Shown piece after piece: positions 25,256 to 34,170 of a stretch of 64,000 bases of DNA. The stretch spans positions 180,411 through 244,410 of the forward strand of contig CAMNSD010000001.1 of the NCBI GenBank assembly GCA_946554445.1, read 5' to 3'. Position numbers and translations under genes: made by a program. The first letter of the stretch is position 1. Every line of letters starts with the position of its first letter. The DNA comes from an uncultured Lachnospiraceae bacterium. GTDB lineage: Bacteria; Bacillota; Clostridia; Lachnospirales; Lachnospiraceae. Under the pieces are notes generated by a model, which saw only the letters and a program-made list of their open reading frames with translations, made no database searches and was not told where the DNA came from.

Positions 25256-26725
25256 ATGTATCCGATTCTTTTACCCATACTCTTTCCCATCCTCGCCGGG
25301 CTCTGTCTCCTGGTCTATAGAAAGGACCTGGAAAGAAAACTGCTCACCGGAATCACAGGAAGCTGTCTTGTCATCACCGGCGCACTGGTAATCAGCGTGC
25401 TGGCTCTGGCAAAGAAAAGCCTTATCCTGTTTTATCTGACCGAAACACTGCCAATTTATTTCCAGATTGATGAGATAAGTGTCATCTTTTCTGTTCTGAC
25501 AGTGGTCGTCTTTGTCTGTGCAGGCTTTTTTGCTTTTGCCTATATGAAACATGAACAAAAGGAAAAACGTTACTATGGGTTTTATCTGATAGCATTCGGC
25601 GTGTTAAACGGGCTCTGCTTTGCAGGAAACCTAATCACCTTTTATCTGTTTTTTGAATTGCTGACGCTTTCCTCGTTTCCTCTGGTACTGCACACAGGCA
25701 CCAGGGAAGCAATTATGGCCGGATTAAAATATTTATTTTACTCCCTGTGCGGCGCCTATGCATCCCTGTACGGTATTTATTTTCTCTATCGGCACTGCGA
25801 TACTTTGACTTTCACGGCAGGAGGCATTTTACAGGCTTCTCCGGCATCACCGGACGGCCGTTTCCTGCTGCTTGTCGCTTTTTTGATGATTTTGGGCTTC
25901 GGTGTAAAGGCCGGCATGTTTCCTATGCACGCCTGGCTCCCCACCGCCCACCCGGCAGCACCGGCACCAGCATCCGCCGCTCTCTCCGCTGTCATCGTCA
26001 AGGCCGGCGTGCTGGCCCTGATTCGGGTTATTTACTATATATTTGGCGCAGACTTTCTGCGGGGAAGCTGGGTGCAGACCGCCTGGCTTACCCTGGCACT
26101 AGTCACTGTCTTTATGGGCTCCATGCTGGCCTACCGGGAACCAGTCCTAAAAAAAAGACTGGCCTACTCCACCGTCAGCCAGCTTTCCTATATCCTCTTT
26201 GGCCTGGCGGTAATGGATCAGGACGCTTTTATGGGCGGACTCCTGCATGTACTGGCGCACGGCTTTATCAAAGGCACTCTCTTCCTGATTGCCGGAGCGA
26301 TCATCTTCACCACCGGCAAAACGAGAGTGGACGAACTGCACGGCATCGGTAAGGAAATGCCACTTACCATGTGGTGTTATACTATCGTATCCCTGGGGCT
26401 GATTGGCATCCCGCCCACAGGCGGCTTTGTCAGCAAATGGTATCTGGCCATCGGCGGACTGGCTGGCGATATTGGTATCTTCCGCTATATCGGCCCGGCT
26501 GTTTTGCTAATCAGTGCACTGCTCACCGCGGGCTACCTGCTGCCGCTTACCATCCGGGGCTTTTTCCCTGGTGCAGACTACGACTACAATGCATTACAGA
26601 AACGGGAACCGGCGCGGCTTATGACAATACCGATTCTATTTATGACAATACTGTCGGTTTTAATTGGTCTGTTTCCCAATATCATCACCGATTACCTGAC
26701 GAAATTCGTCAGCAGTCTATTATAA
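25256..26725 (+). CDS. ND-like antiporter subunit 2
   Basis: A 489-residue ND2/ND4/ND5-type subunit with about 14 helices. TFYLFFELLTLSSFPLVLHTG supplies the TM5 glutamate, GVKAGMFPMHAWLPTAHPAAPAPASAALS the broken helix, and HGFIKGTLFLIAGAIIF the later lysine. It follows the previous gene by 12 bases with GGAGG. Annotation pipelines may call it MrpD or complex I subunit 5; I see no redox-partner residues, only the antiporter core. Confidence 0.85.
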   Translation: MYPILLPILFPILAGLCLLVYRKDLERKLLTGITGSCLVITGALVISVLALAKKSLILFYLTETLPIYFQIDEISVIFSVLTVVVFVCAGFFAFAYMKHEQKEKRYYGFYLIAFGVLNGLCFAGNLITFYLFFELLTLSSFPLVLHTGTREAIMAGLKYLFYSLCGAYASLYGIYFLYRHCDTLTFTAGGILQASPASPDGRFLLLVAFLMILGFGVKAGMFPMHAWLPTAHPAAPAPASAALSAVIVKAGVLALIRVIYYIFGADFLRGSWVQTAWLTLALVTVFMGSMLAYREPVLKKRLAYSTVSQLSYILFGLAVMDQDAFMGGLLHVLAHGFIKGTLFLIAGAIIFTTGKTRVDELHGIGKEMPLTMWCYTIVSLGLIGIPPTGGFVSKWYLAIGGLAGDIGIFRYIGPAVLLISALLTAGYLLPLTIRGFFPGADYDYNALQKREPARLMTIPILFMTILSVLIGLFPNIITDYLTKFVSSLL

Positions 26726-26741
26726 GAAAGGAGAAGCCGTT

Positions 26742-28205
26742 ATGATCATCTGTATTATTTTACTGCCCATCATTGCCGGGATACTGGTTCCTCTGCTTCC
26801 CTTTCACAAAAGATGCCATAAGGAGATTTTCCTGGAGGGCGCCGTTATCCTAAACAGTATTCTGGTATGGTATCTGCTGTTACATCATTCCGAGAGCACC
26901 TTCCTGCTGGCCCATTTTACTGGTGACCTAAACATCAGTTTCCGGGTGGACGGCATGAGTATGGTATTCGCCGGCCTGGTCTCCGGGCTGTGGCCTTTTG
27001 CCACCCTCTATGCCTTTGAATACATGACAAAGGAAAAACATGAGAATTCCTTTTTTCTCTTTTATACCATGACCTATGGCGTGACACTGGGCATCGCTTT
27101 TGCCGCCAATCTGTTGACCATGTATTTCTTCTACGAACTGCTGACTTTGGTCACCGTTCCCCTGGTCATGCACACTCTGACCAGAGAGGCCGTCCTGGCC
27201 AGCCGCAAATATCTCTATTATTCCCTGGGCGGCGCCGCCTTTGCCTTCATCGGCCTGATCATGGTCATTGTCTATGGCAACACGACGGACTTTATCCTGG
27301 GCGGTGTGCTGGATCTGGCAAAGATTGGAGACAGGACCAATGTCTTATTATTAATCTATGTTATGGCCTTTATGGGCTTCGGCGTCAAAGCAGCCGTCTG
27401 CCCCTTTAACTCCTGGCTCCCCCAGGCGGGTGTGGCTCCCACGCCTGTCACTGCCCTTTTGCATGCAGTAGCTGTCGTGAAATCAGGCGCTTTTGCCATT
27501 ATCCGGCTGACCTATTACAGCTTTGGTACAGAATTTCTGCGGGGCACCTGGGCCCAAACTACTGTTATGATTGTGGTGATGTTTACCATCGTATATGGCT
27601 GCAGCCGCGCAGTCAAAGAAACCCACATCAAGCGCCGACTGGCATATTCCACCATAAGCAATCTGTCTTACATTCTTTTTGGGGCAGTTATTATGACACC
27701 GCTTGGGCTGACAGGAGCCATCACCCACCTGGTATTTCATGCTGTGATGAAGATTTCTTCCTTCTTTTGCGCCGGCGCCATCATGCATCAGACAGATAAG
27801 CGCTATGTACATGAACTAAACGGTCTGGGCTATAGGATGCCCTGCGTATTCGGTATTTTTACGATTTCCGCTCTTGCCCTTATGGGCGTACCGGGGCTGG
27901 CCGGCTTTATCAGCAAGTGGAACCTGGCGCAGGCGGCAGTGGACAGTCAGAATCCTCTGGCCTATGGGGGCATTGCCTGTCTGCTGATATCAGCATTGTT
28001 GACGGCAATCTACATGCTCTCCATTGTGGTGCGTGCTTTCTTTCCCGGGAAAGATTTCGATGACAGTTCCCTACAGGATGCACACGATCCCAACTGGAAA
28101 ATGCTCTTACCGCTTTTTGTATTTACCGTGTTTATTATTTTATTTGGCATCCATTCCCAGTCGATTGTAAATTTCTTTTATGACGTAGCTGCCGGGGTAT
28201 ATTAA
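26742..28205 (+). CDS. ND-like antiporter subunit 3
   Basis: A 487-residue paralogue of the previous subunit. TMYFFYELLTLVTVPLVMHT and HAVMKISSFFCAGAIMHQ keep the key Glu and Lys; GFGVKAAVCPFNSWLPQAGVAPTPVTALLHAVAVVKSGAFAI is the broken-helix region. GAAAGGAG precedes the ATG. The cysteine after CPF and in SFFCAG differs from its siblings, but no functional claim follows. Confidence 0.85.
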   Translation: MIICIILLPIIAGILVPLLPFHKRCHKEIFLEGAVILNSILVWYLLLHHSESTFLLAHFTGDLNISFRVDGMSMVFAGLVSGLWPFATLYAFEYMTKEKHENSFFLFYTMTYGVTLGIAFAANLLTMYFFYELLTLVTVPLVMHTLTREAVLASRKYLYYSLGGAAFAFIGLIMVIVYGNTTDFILGGVLDLAKIGDRTNVLLLIYVMAFMGFGVKAAVCPFNSWLPQAGVAPTPVTALLHAVAVVKSGAFAIIRLTYYSFGTEFLRGTWAQTTVMIVVMFTIVYGCSRAVKETHIKRRLAYSTISNLSYILFGAVIMTPLGLTGAITHLVFHAVMKISSFFCAGAIMHQTDKRYVHELNGLGYRMPCVFGIFTISALALMGVPGLAGFISKWNLAQAAVDSQNPLAYGGIACLLISALLTAIYMLSIVVRAFFPGKDFDDSSLQDAHDPNWKMLLPLFVFTVFIILFGIHSQSIVNFFYDVAAGVY

Positions 28206-28232
28206 GCAACGCAGCACAGAAACGAGGACAAT

Positions 28233-30365
28233 ATGAGTATATTACTTTACAGTACAATTTTGCTGCCCATGGCGGCGGCCATTCCATGTTATGCGATCGG
28301 GCGGTCACATAAAGCTGCAAGAGACTACCTGGCCGATGTCGTGACAGGCATCACCTTCATCCTGTGCCTCTGTCTAGCCATACAGACAGTTACCAACCGC
28401 AATGCCTCCGGAATTCTGATGGAGATTCCTTATATCTGCGGCATGGGACTGCACTTTACCCTGGACGGTTTCCGGGGCCTCTATGGAACGATTGCCGCTT
28501 TTATGTGGTTCATGAGCACCCTCTTTTCCAGGGAATATTTTAAACATTACCGGAACCGCAATCGGTATTATCTGTTCCTGCTTTTGACCTTGGGCGCTAC
28601 GGAAGGCGTATTTTTCTCGGCGGACTTCTTCACTACTTTTATTTTCTTTGAAATTATGTCCTTCACCTCCTATGTCTGGGTGGCGCATGATGAGAGAGAG
28701 GAATCTCTGCGGGCCGCTGGCACCTATCTGGCTGTGGCCGTGATTGGCGGCCTAGTGATGTTAATGGGTATCTTCCTTTTATATGATGTGACGGGCACTT
28801 TATTCTTCCGCGACCTGACAGGTGTGTCAGATAGCTTTATAAATAATCCTGCTAACCTTACGCAGCTCTGGACAGCCGGCTTGTGTCTGCTGTTTGGATT
28901 CGGCGCCAAAGCCGGCGCCTTTCCCCTGCATATCTGGCTGCCAAAGGCCCACCCCGTGGCGCCTGCACCGGCATCCGCCCTGCTGTCCGGTATCCTGACC
29001 AAGGCAGGCATGTACGGCATCCTCATTCTGACCGCCTATCTTTTCCTGGGCTCTTCCCTCTGGGGCGGACTGATTCTGGCCATCGGTGTATGTACCATGG
29101 TGATTGGCGCCGTGTTGGCCCTACTATCCATGGATTTAAAAAGGACGCTGGCCTGTTCTTCGGTATCTCAAATTGGCTTTATCCTGACAGGCGTCGGCAT
29201 GTCCGGCCTGCTTGGCACGGAAAATACACTGGCTATGCGCGGAAGCCTGCTTCATATGGTGAATCACTCGCTGATTAAACTGGTACTCTTTATGGCGGCG
29301 GGTATAGTTTTTATGAACGTGCACAAACTGGACTTGAACGAAATCCGTGGTTTCGGCCATAAGAAACCGCTCCTCAATTATATTTTCCTGATGGGCGCCC
29401 TGGGGATCGGCGGCATCCCCCTCTGGAACGGTTATATCAGTAAAACTTTGATTCACGAAAGTATTGTGACATATATCAACTTAAGCCACTCCGATGCAGT
29501 CACAGGTCTTTTCTCCGCCTCATTCATGAAAGGTGTGGAATGGATCTTCCTTGCAAGCGGCGGCCTGACCATTGCCTATATGGCCAAACTCTATGTCTGC
29601 CTTTTCCTGGAAAAAAACAGCAATCCGACCATACAGGCTGCATATGACAATATGGGCAAACACTATATGAATAAAGTAAGCGCTTCTGTTCTGGCTTTGA
29701 GTGCCACATTACTGCCCCTTATGGGATTTTTCCCGGGTATTATCATGAACGGTATCGCCGATATGGGACAGGAATTTCTGCAGATAACCTCTCTGTCAGA
29801 GTCGTTTTCATACTTCTCCCTGACAAATTTAAGAGGCGCTGCTGTCTCCCTGGCCATCGGGGCATTGGTTTACTTTACCGTAGTACGGCTTTGGCTGATG
29901 AAGCAGACGGATTCAAATATTCCTGCCCGGATATACATTGATTGTCTTCCCCGTTGGATGGATCTGGAAGAATTACTTTACCGGCCTGTCCTGCTAAATA
30001 TCCTGCCGGCTACTTTTGGTATGATCTGCCGGCTTTTGGACAGCCTTGTAGACACCATAGTGGTAGTGCTCCGCAAAACACTCTTCCGGGACAGTAAGCT
30101 GCCCCATGAATTACCCCAGGGCACTGCCTTAACCCATATGTGCGCCGGAATTGCCGCAAGTTTTCAATGGCTTGGCAACCGGACCATTCATCGAAAGCAT
30201 CCCAGAAACAAGGATTACGATCATAAATTTGCCCTGTTTTATGAGGAGTTCAGTGAGAACAGCATGATGATTGCCAGAAGCATGTCCTTTGGCCTGTTGC
30301 TCTTCTGCGTCGGACTGATTCTGACAGTTGTCTATCTATTTATTAAGGATGTGTTTGGCATGTGA
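28233..30365 (+). CDS. ND5-like antiporter subunit 4, with long C-terminal extension
   Basis: A 710-residue subunit, the largest of the four. The antiporter core (TTFIFFEIMSFTSYVWVAHDE, GFGAKAGAFPLHIWLPKAHPVAPAPAS, NHSLIKLVLFMAAGIVF) is followed by about 200 residues with a lateral amphipathic stretch and a last membrane helix (SFGLLLFCVGLILTVVYLF), resembling the piston-like helix of NuoL and MrpA. It is thus a candidate for the MrpA-type end subunit. The operon closes with a strong terminator just after its stop. Confidence 0.85.
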   Translation: MSILLYSTILLPMAAAIPCYAIGRSHKAARDYLADVVTGITFILCLCLAIQTVTNRNASGILMEIPYICGMGLHFTLDGFRGLYGTIAAFMWFMSTLFSREYFKHYRNRNRYYLFLLLTLGATEGVFFSADFFTTFIFFEIMSFTSYVWVAHDEREESLRAAGTYLAVAVIGGLVMLMGIFLLYDVTGTLFFRDLTGVSDSFINNPANLTQLWTAGLCLLFGFGAKAGAFPLHIWLPKAHPVAPAPASALLSGILTKAGMYGILILTAYLFLGSSLWGGLILAIGVCTMVIGAVLALLSMDLKRTLACSSVSQIGFILTGVGMSGLLGTENTLAMRGSLLHMVNHSLIKLVLFMAAGIVFMNVHKLDLNEIRGFGHKKPLLNYIFLMGALGIGGIPLWNGYISKTLIHESIVTYINLSHSDAVTGLFSASFMKGVEWIFLASGGLTIAYMAKLYVCLFLEKNSNPTIQAAYDNMGKHYMNKVSASVLALSATLLPLMGFFPGIIMNGIADMGQEFLQITSLSESFSYFSLTNLRGAAVSLAIGALVYFTVVRLWLMKQTDSNIPARIYIDCLPRWMDLEELLYRPVLLNILPATFGMICRLLDSLVDTIVVVLRKTLFRDSKLPHELPQGTALTHMCAGIAASFQWLGNRTIHRKHPRNKDYDHKFALFYEEFSENSMMIARSMSFGLLLFCVGLILTVVYLFIKDVFGM

Positions 30366-30416
30366 TAAAAGGGTGCCGCTCATTCATCGAATTTGATGAT
30401 TTTGCGGCACCCCTTT
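30366..30416. terminator. Bidirectional terminator between the antiporter operon and the GLUG protein
   Basis: AAAGGGTGCCGC and GCGGCACCCCTTT form the outer stem (one bulge) and TCATC/GATGA an inner one. T and A runs at the ends let it act on both strands between the convergent transcripts. Confidence 0.8.
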
Positions 30417-30441
30417 ATGGCATTATTCCTTATAAAATCTT

Positions 30442-33400
30442 CTACGCTTCTTCGGCATCTGGAACAACTCTTCTTTTCTTTTTCTTCCTTCTACTTACCA
30501 TGATTATCACGAGCAGGGCAATAACTGCCACGCCCCCGATTATGATATAGACCAGATAATCCATAATCCCGCTTTGCACATTGCAGACTACAATCTCAGC
30601 CTCATTTCCATCAATGGTAAACAGGTGATATATTCCCATCATCTCTGTTTCCATTTCAGTCCATCCGCTGCCGTTCTTTAAATAAATCACTACCCCCTCG
30701 GTCTGGCCCTGCGGCGCCTGATATCGAATCTGATGTTTTTCGCCGCCATCATCAGGACAAACAATCTGCCAGTGTTCCAATACATCTTCCGGTTCCATAC
30801 CTGCTATGACAATTCCCGCTGTATCGCACTTTGTATCTTGCAATTGGTCTTCCGCCTTGAAGGCGCCATCCACCAGAAGCGCCGACTGTCCATTATCCCG
30901 CATCTGGCTTCCTGCCAGCGTCGTCAGATAACGCACATATTCTACTGTCACATCCTCATCCGACAGGACTCTATCAATCTCCTTGATATCCCAGTCGGCA
31001 TAGAATCCTTCCTTCACCGGTATATTCGGATACTGTTCTGTTCGCAGACTGCTGCCATAAGGACAGTCCAAACGATAGACTTCCTCCTCATCCGCATAAA
31101 ACGTAATGCGCATCATGCGAAATCTTGCCGGCAATCCTTCTATCTCCAATAACTCTCTATACGTCAGAGGCTCCGCCTTGCCGCTGTAACTAATCCTATC
31201 AATACCCGCAATCTCTTCCGACACGAAATAATTATTCAGCACATCTTCTTCACTGTTCACCTGACCTGCGATAGCTCCATAGAAAGCTGTCGCCTCCTTG
31301 ACACAGACCATGGCAATGCTGTTCTCTATCCCATTTCCATAACCCGCAATCCCTGCTACGTATTCCCCGCCGGATACCATACATTTGGCATAGCCGTTAG
31401 TAATATGGGACAATGACTGTCCCGCAATGCCACCCACATAGTCTCCTGATTCGCTCTCTATCCTGCCATAATTTTCACATCGCAAGATAGTTCCCATCTC
31501 CTGAAGACCGGCAATACCGCCTGCATAACTCTTCTGTGCCGTCACTGTGCCGTCATTGACATTCTGCCTGAGAACGCATTTTGTCAGGAATGTGGAATTG
31601 GCCCTGGCGTCCTCGATACCAGTCACATCACCTTCCAAGTCAAAGTCATATTCTATGGCCATTGTCCCCGCAATACCCGACACATTGATATCTGCTTTAA
31701 CAATTCCGGTATTCACACAATCAGCGATGGTGGCGTCTATGCTTTCCTCCGCATTTTCCTGGGAATTATCCTCATAGATGCCGGAGTAGTCCATATCCAA
31801 AACCCCATCCAGCGCATCTGTATACAACAGCATAATCTCACTGAACTGATCGTTGATATCCGTCAAGTCTTCTCCCAGTAAATCGCTGGAAGAAGACATC
31901 TCATCGTTCAAGTAGCCCATATTCTCTGAGATACTTTTCAGATTAGAATTCAGACTTCCCGTGGTAGAACGATAATCTCCTCCCAACTGTGGAAATGCAA
32001 TGTCCCCCTTCTCATTCAGCGTTCTAAAGATGTCCTTAACCTGGCCGCCTGCCGTTTCCAGATTTTCCGTGGCATCTTTGGCCGAATCAATGGCATCGCC
32101 CAGACTTTCCCTGGCGTCCTCTGTCATCTCATCGGTATGCCTTGTGGCAATATCCGAAATGGTATCCAGATAATCTCTCATGTCTTTCTCGTAGCTTTCC
32201 GTACTGCCGGACCATTCTATATAACGATCATCTGCATAATTGGAAGCCCCCTGTTCAGCATCAGACTTCTCATCTTTCATCATCTGCGCCGCATCGTCCA
32301 GAAGTTCCCGGTCTAATTCACCCTGTTCCCCATCGCCGGGAAATGAAGCCGTATCGTCCTCATCCATCCGATCCGGGTATCCAAGCCAGTGTACCCACTC
32401 TGTCACTTCTATATAGTCTTTCGGACTTCCTTTTGCACTAGCCCAATCCTTATCCAGACCATCCACTTCTACAATTGGTCTCAAATCAAGTTCATGGGGA
32501 TCGTTATTCTTGTATTTATCTTCTGAAAATCTAATTTGATCAATACAGTAATTCTTATACGCCCTCATATAATCGGCGTAATCTTCGGCATGCTTCTCCG
32601 ACGCCTCCTTCATTGCATCTTTCGCCGTGTTGTATTCTTCCTGTTCCTCCGGCGTCATATACTGATAGATATCCATGGAATCAACCATATCTGCCAATTC
32701 TTTGGCCGCATCCTTCACATTGCCGGCCGCATCCTTGCCCTGATCTATCACGCCATCGTCTTTGGCCGTCTCCTCTATCACATAGTCAAAACGGTTGATC
32801 GCTTCATTGACGGAATCCACCATCCCGTCCGTCCACTCCACCGTCCTATCGGCAAGAAAATAAGTGTCATCCAACGCCTTGTCGGCAAAGTCCTGAATCA
32901 CCGTCAGCCGGTTAGAAAGCGTGTCAGATTCATTCCCCGCGTCATCCAGCATCTTCCCAATCTGATCGTGCAGGACATCGATATGATCCGATAACTGTCT
33001 CACAATATCCTCGGACAGGTCTACGGCGATATAAGGCTCCGCCTGCCCTACAATACCGCCCACATCCTTACGGCCATAGACAATACCTGTATTTTCACAG
33101 GCATGTATATAACCGGACTGCCGGCCCGCGATACCGCCCACGTTATAGCCCACGTGCTCATAGCCGATCGTGCCGGTATTTTTACACCCCTGTATGATAC
33201 CCGTGGAAAGTCCTGCAATACCGCCCGTATCCACATTGCTCTGAACAGCCGACGCTTTCTCCGCTCTGTCGCTGTTATCCTCCGGATTCAAAAAACCGGC
33301 CTTGTACTGCTCCAGATTGATATCTTCCAAAGATTTTCCTTTATCTTCGTTAAAAATATTCACATCCGCCTGATTGAGACAGCCCACAATATTACCCACA

Positions 33401-34170
33401 TTATGTCCCGCAACACCGCCGCTGTAATGTGCTCCCGTAATCGTGCCGCTCGCTTTACACTCCATGAGGATACCGCTCAGTTCATTGATTCCCACAATGC
33501 CGCCCACATAGTCGTTGCCCTCTATGACACCCTCAAAGGCGCAGTTTAAAAGAATACCTCTGTTATCCCCTACAATGCCGCCTACCACCATCTGTTTACC
33601 GGAGGGCCTGACCGTCCCCTCCACTCTCAGATTCGCAATAACCGCCGTAGGCTGGGTATAGCAGAACAATCCCACATAAGACGTGGAATCCCGAACTGCC
33701 AGTCCGCTTATGGTATGTCCCTGTCCGTCAAAATATCCGCCAAAAGTCGGTATGGATACAAACTCACCGCCGGAAATTATAATGTCCTCTTCCAGATACA
33801 CTTTCTTATTCTGGGACCAAGTATCCAGCCAGCAATTTCTGGAAAACGCCTGCAGGTCTTCCAAATCTTTTATATGTATCTCTACCCACTCTATCTCTTC
33901 ATCATTATAGGAATCAATCGTCTCGTTGGCGTCCTCTACGCTGGTGACTTCCTCCTCCACGGTAGTCTCCTCTTCCTCCGCCCAGACATTCATCACCGGC
34001 AGAATACCAATCAACACCGCCAGCATCAAAGACATTCTTCTCTTGTGATGTTGTAAAAATTTATTTCTACGCCTGTCCGAGTCCGCAAAGCGGATCTCAA
34101 AATCAAAATTCCTACGCCTACCCGAATCCGCAAAGCGGATCTCGTGATCGAACTTGTTCGATCTATTCAT
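30442..34170 (-). CDS. Giant membrane-anchored GLUG-repeat protein
   Basis: A 1242-residue exported protein. Residues 1-45 are repeat-derived and highly basic; a signal segment (MSLMLAVLIGILPVMNVWA) follows. GLUG-type repeats (VGGIVGDNRG, GGIAGLSTG, VGGIVGQAE) fill about 195-400 and 810-970. Between them lies a long acidic helical region likely to form coiled coils. A last membrane helix near 1203-1226 and a basic tail anchor it. Its start overlaps the MmpL stop by eight bases and uses the GGGAGGTGG site there, so it is translationally coupled with the exporter. It may be a surface adhesin or an accessory to the exporter; neither is shown. Confidence 0.75.
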   Translation of the reverse strand: MNRSNKFDHEIRFADSGRRRNFDFEIRFADSDRRRNKFLQHHKRRMSLMLAVLIGILPVMNVWAEEEETTVEEEVTSVEDANETIDSYNDEEIEWVEIHIKDLEDLQAFSRNCWLDTWSQNKKVYLEEDIIISGGEFVSIPTFGGYFDGQGHTISGLAVRDSTSYVGLFCYTQPTAVIANLRVEGTVRPSGKQMVVGGIVGDNRGILLNCAFEGVIEGNDYVGGIVGINELSGILMECKASGTITGAHYSGGVAGHNVGNIVGCLNQADVNIFNEDKGKSLEDINLEQYKAGFLNPEDNSDRAEKASAVQSNVDTGGIAGLSTGIIQGCKNTGTIGYEHVGYNVGGIAGRQSGYIHACENTGIVYGRKDVGGIVGQAEPYIAVDLSEDIVRQLSDHIDVLHDQIGKMLDDAGNESDTLSNRLTVIQDFADKALDDTYFLADRTVEWTDGMVDSVNEAINRFDYVIEETAKDDGVIDQGKDAAGNVKDAAKELADMVDSMDIYQYMTPEEQEEYNTAKDAMKEASEKHAEDYADYMRAYKNYCIDQIRFSEDKYKNNDPHELDLRPIVEVDGLDKDWASAKGSPKDYIEVTEWVHWLGYPDRMDEDDTASFPGDGEQGELDRELLDDAAQMMKDEKSDAEQGASNYADDRYIEWSGSTESYEKDMRDYLDTISDIATRHTDEMTEDARESLGDAIDSAKDATENLETAGGQVKDIFRTLNEKGDIAFPQLGGDYRSTTGSLNSNLKSISENMGYLNDEMSSSSDLLGEDLTDINDQFSEIMLLYTDALDGVLDMDYSGIYEDNSQENAEESIDATIADCVNTGIVKADINVSGIAGTMAIEYDFDLEGDVTGIEDARANSTFLTKCVLRQNVNDGTVTAQKSYAGGIAGLQEMGTILRCENYGRIESESGDYVGGIAGQSLSHITNGYAKCMVSGGEYVAGIAGYGNGIENSIAMVCVKEATAFYGAIAGQVNSEEDVLNNYFVSEEIAGIDRISYSGKAEPLTYRELLEIEGLPARFRMMRITFYADEEEVYRLDCPYGSSLRTEQYPNIPVKEGFYADWDIKEIDRVLSDEDVTVEYVRYLTTLAGSQMRDNGQSALLVDGAFKAEDQLQDTKCDTAGIVIAGMEPEDVLEHWQIVCPDDGGEKHQIRYQAPQGQTEGVVIYLKNGSGWTEMETEMMGIYHLFTIDGNEAEIVVCNVQSGIMDYLVYIIIGGVAVIALLVIIMVSRRKKKKRRVVPDAEEA
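34069..34099. repeat. Tandem repeat unit 1 inside the GLUG gene N-terminus
   Basis: TACGCCTGTCCGAGTCCGCA and the following AAGCGGATCTC match unit 2 with three differences in 31 bases. TCCGC AAA GCGGA is a small palindrome. In the coding frame it reads EIRFADSDRRR. Confidence 0.8.
34113..34143. repeat. Tandem repeat unit 2 inside the GLUG gene N-terminus
   Basis: The second unit, 44 bases from the first, reads EIRFADSGRRR in frame. The unit and its ATCCGCAAAGCGGAT palindrome look like a dispersed intergenic repeat that has become part of the coding sequence. Confidence 0.8.
34146..34163. repeat. Palindrome GATCGAACTTGTTCGATC
   Basis: A perfect 8-bp inverted repeat with a two-base centre, right after the GLUG gene start. 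Its 16-base core ATCGAACTTGTTCGAT occurs again at 51736-51751. Confidence 0.75.

Noticed and set aside
25747-26352. 201-residue plus-strand ORF within the second antiporter subunit
   Set aside because: It is another frame of a clear membrane-protein gene, Arg/Pro-rich, with no domain and no ribosome site.
20915-30365. Hydrogenase or complex I operon
   Set aside because: Only membrane antiporter-type subunits are present; no iron-sulfur or catalytic subunits occur in the window.
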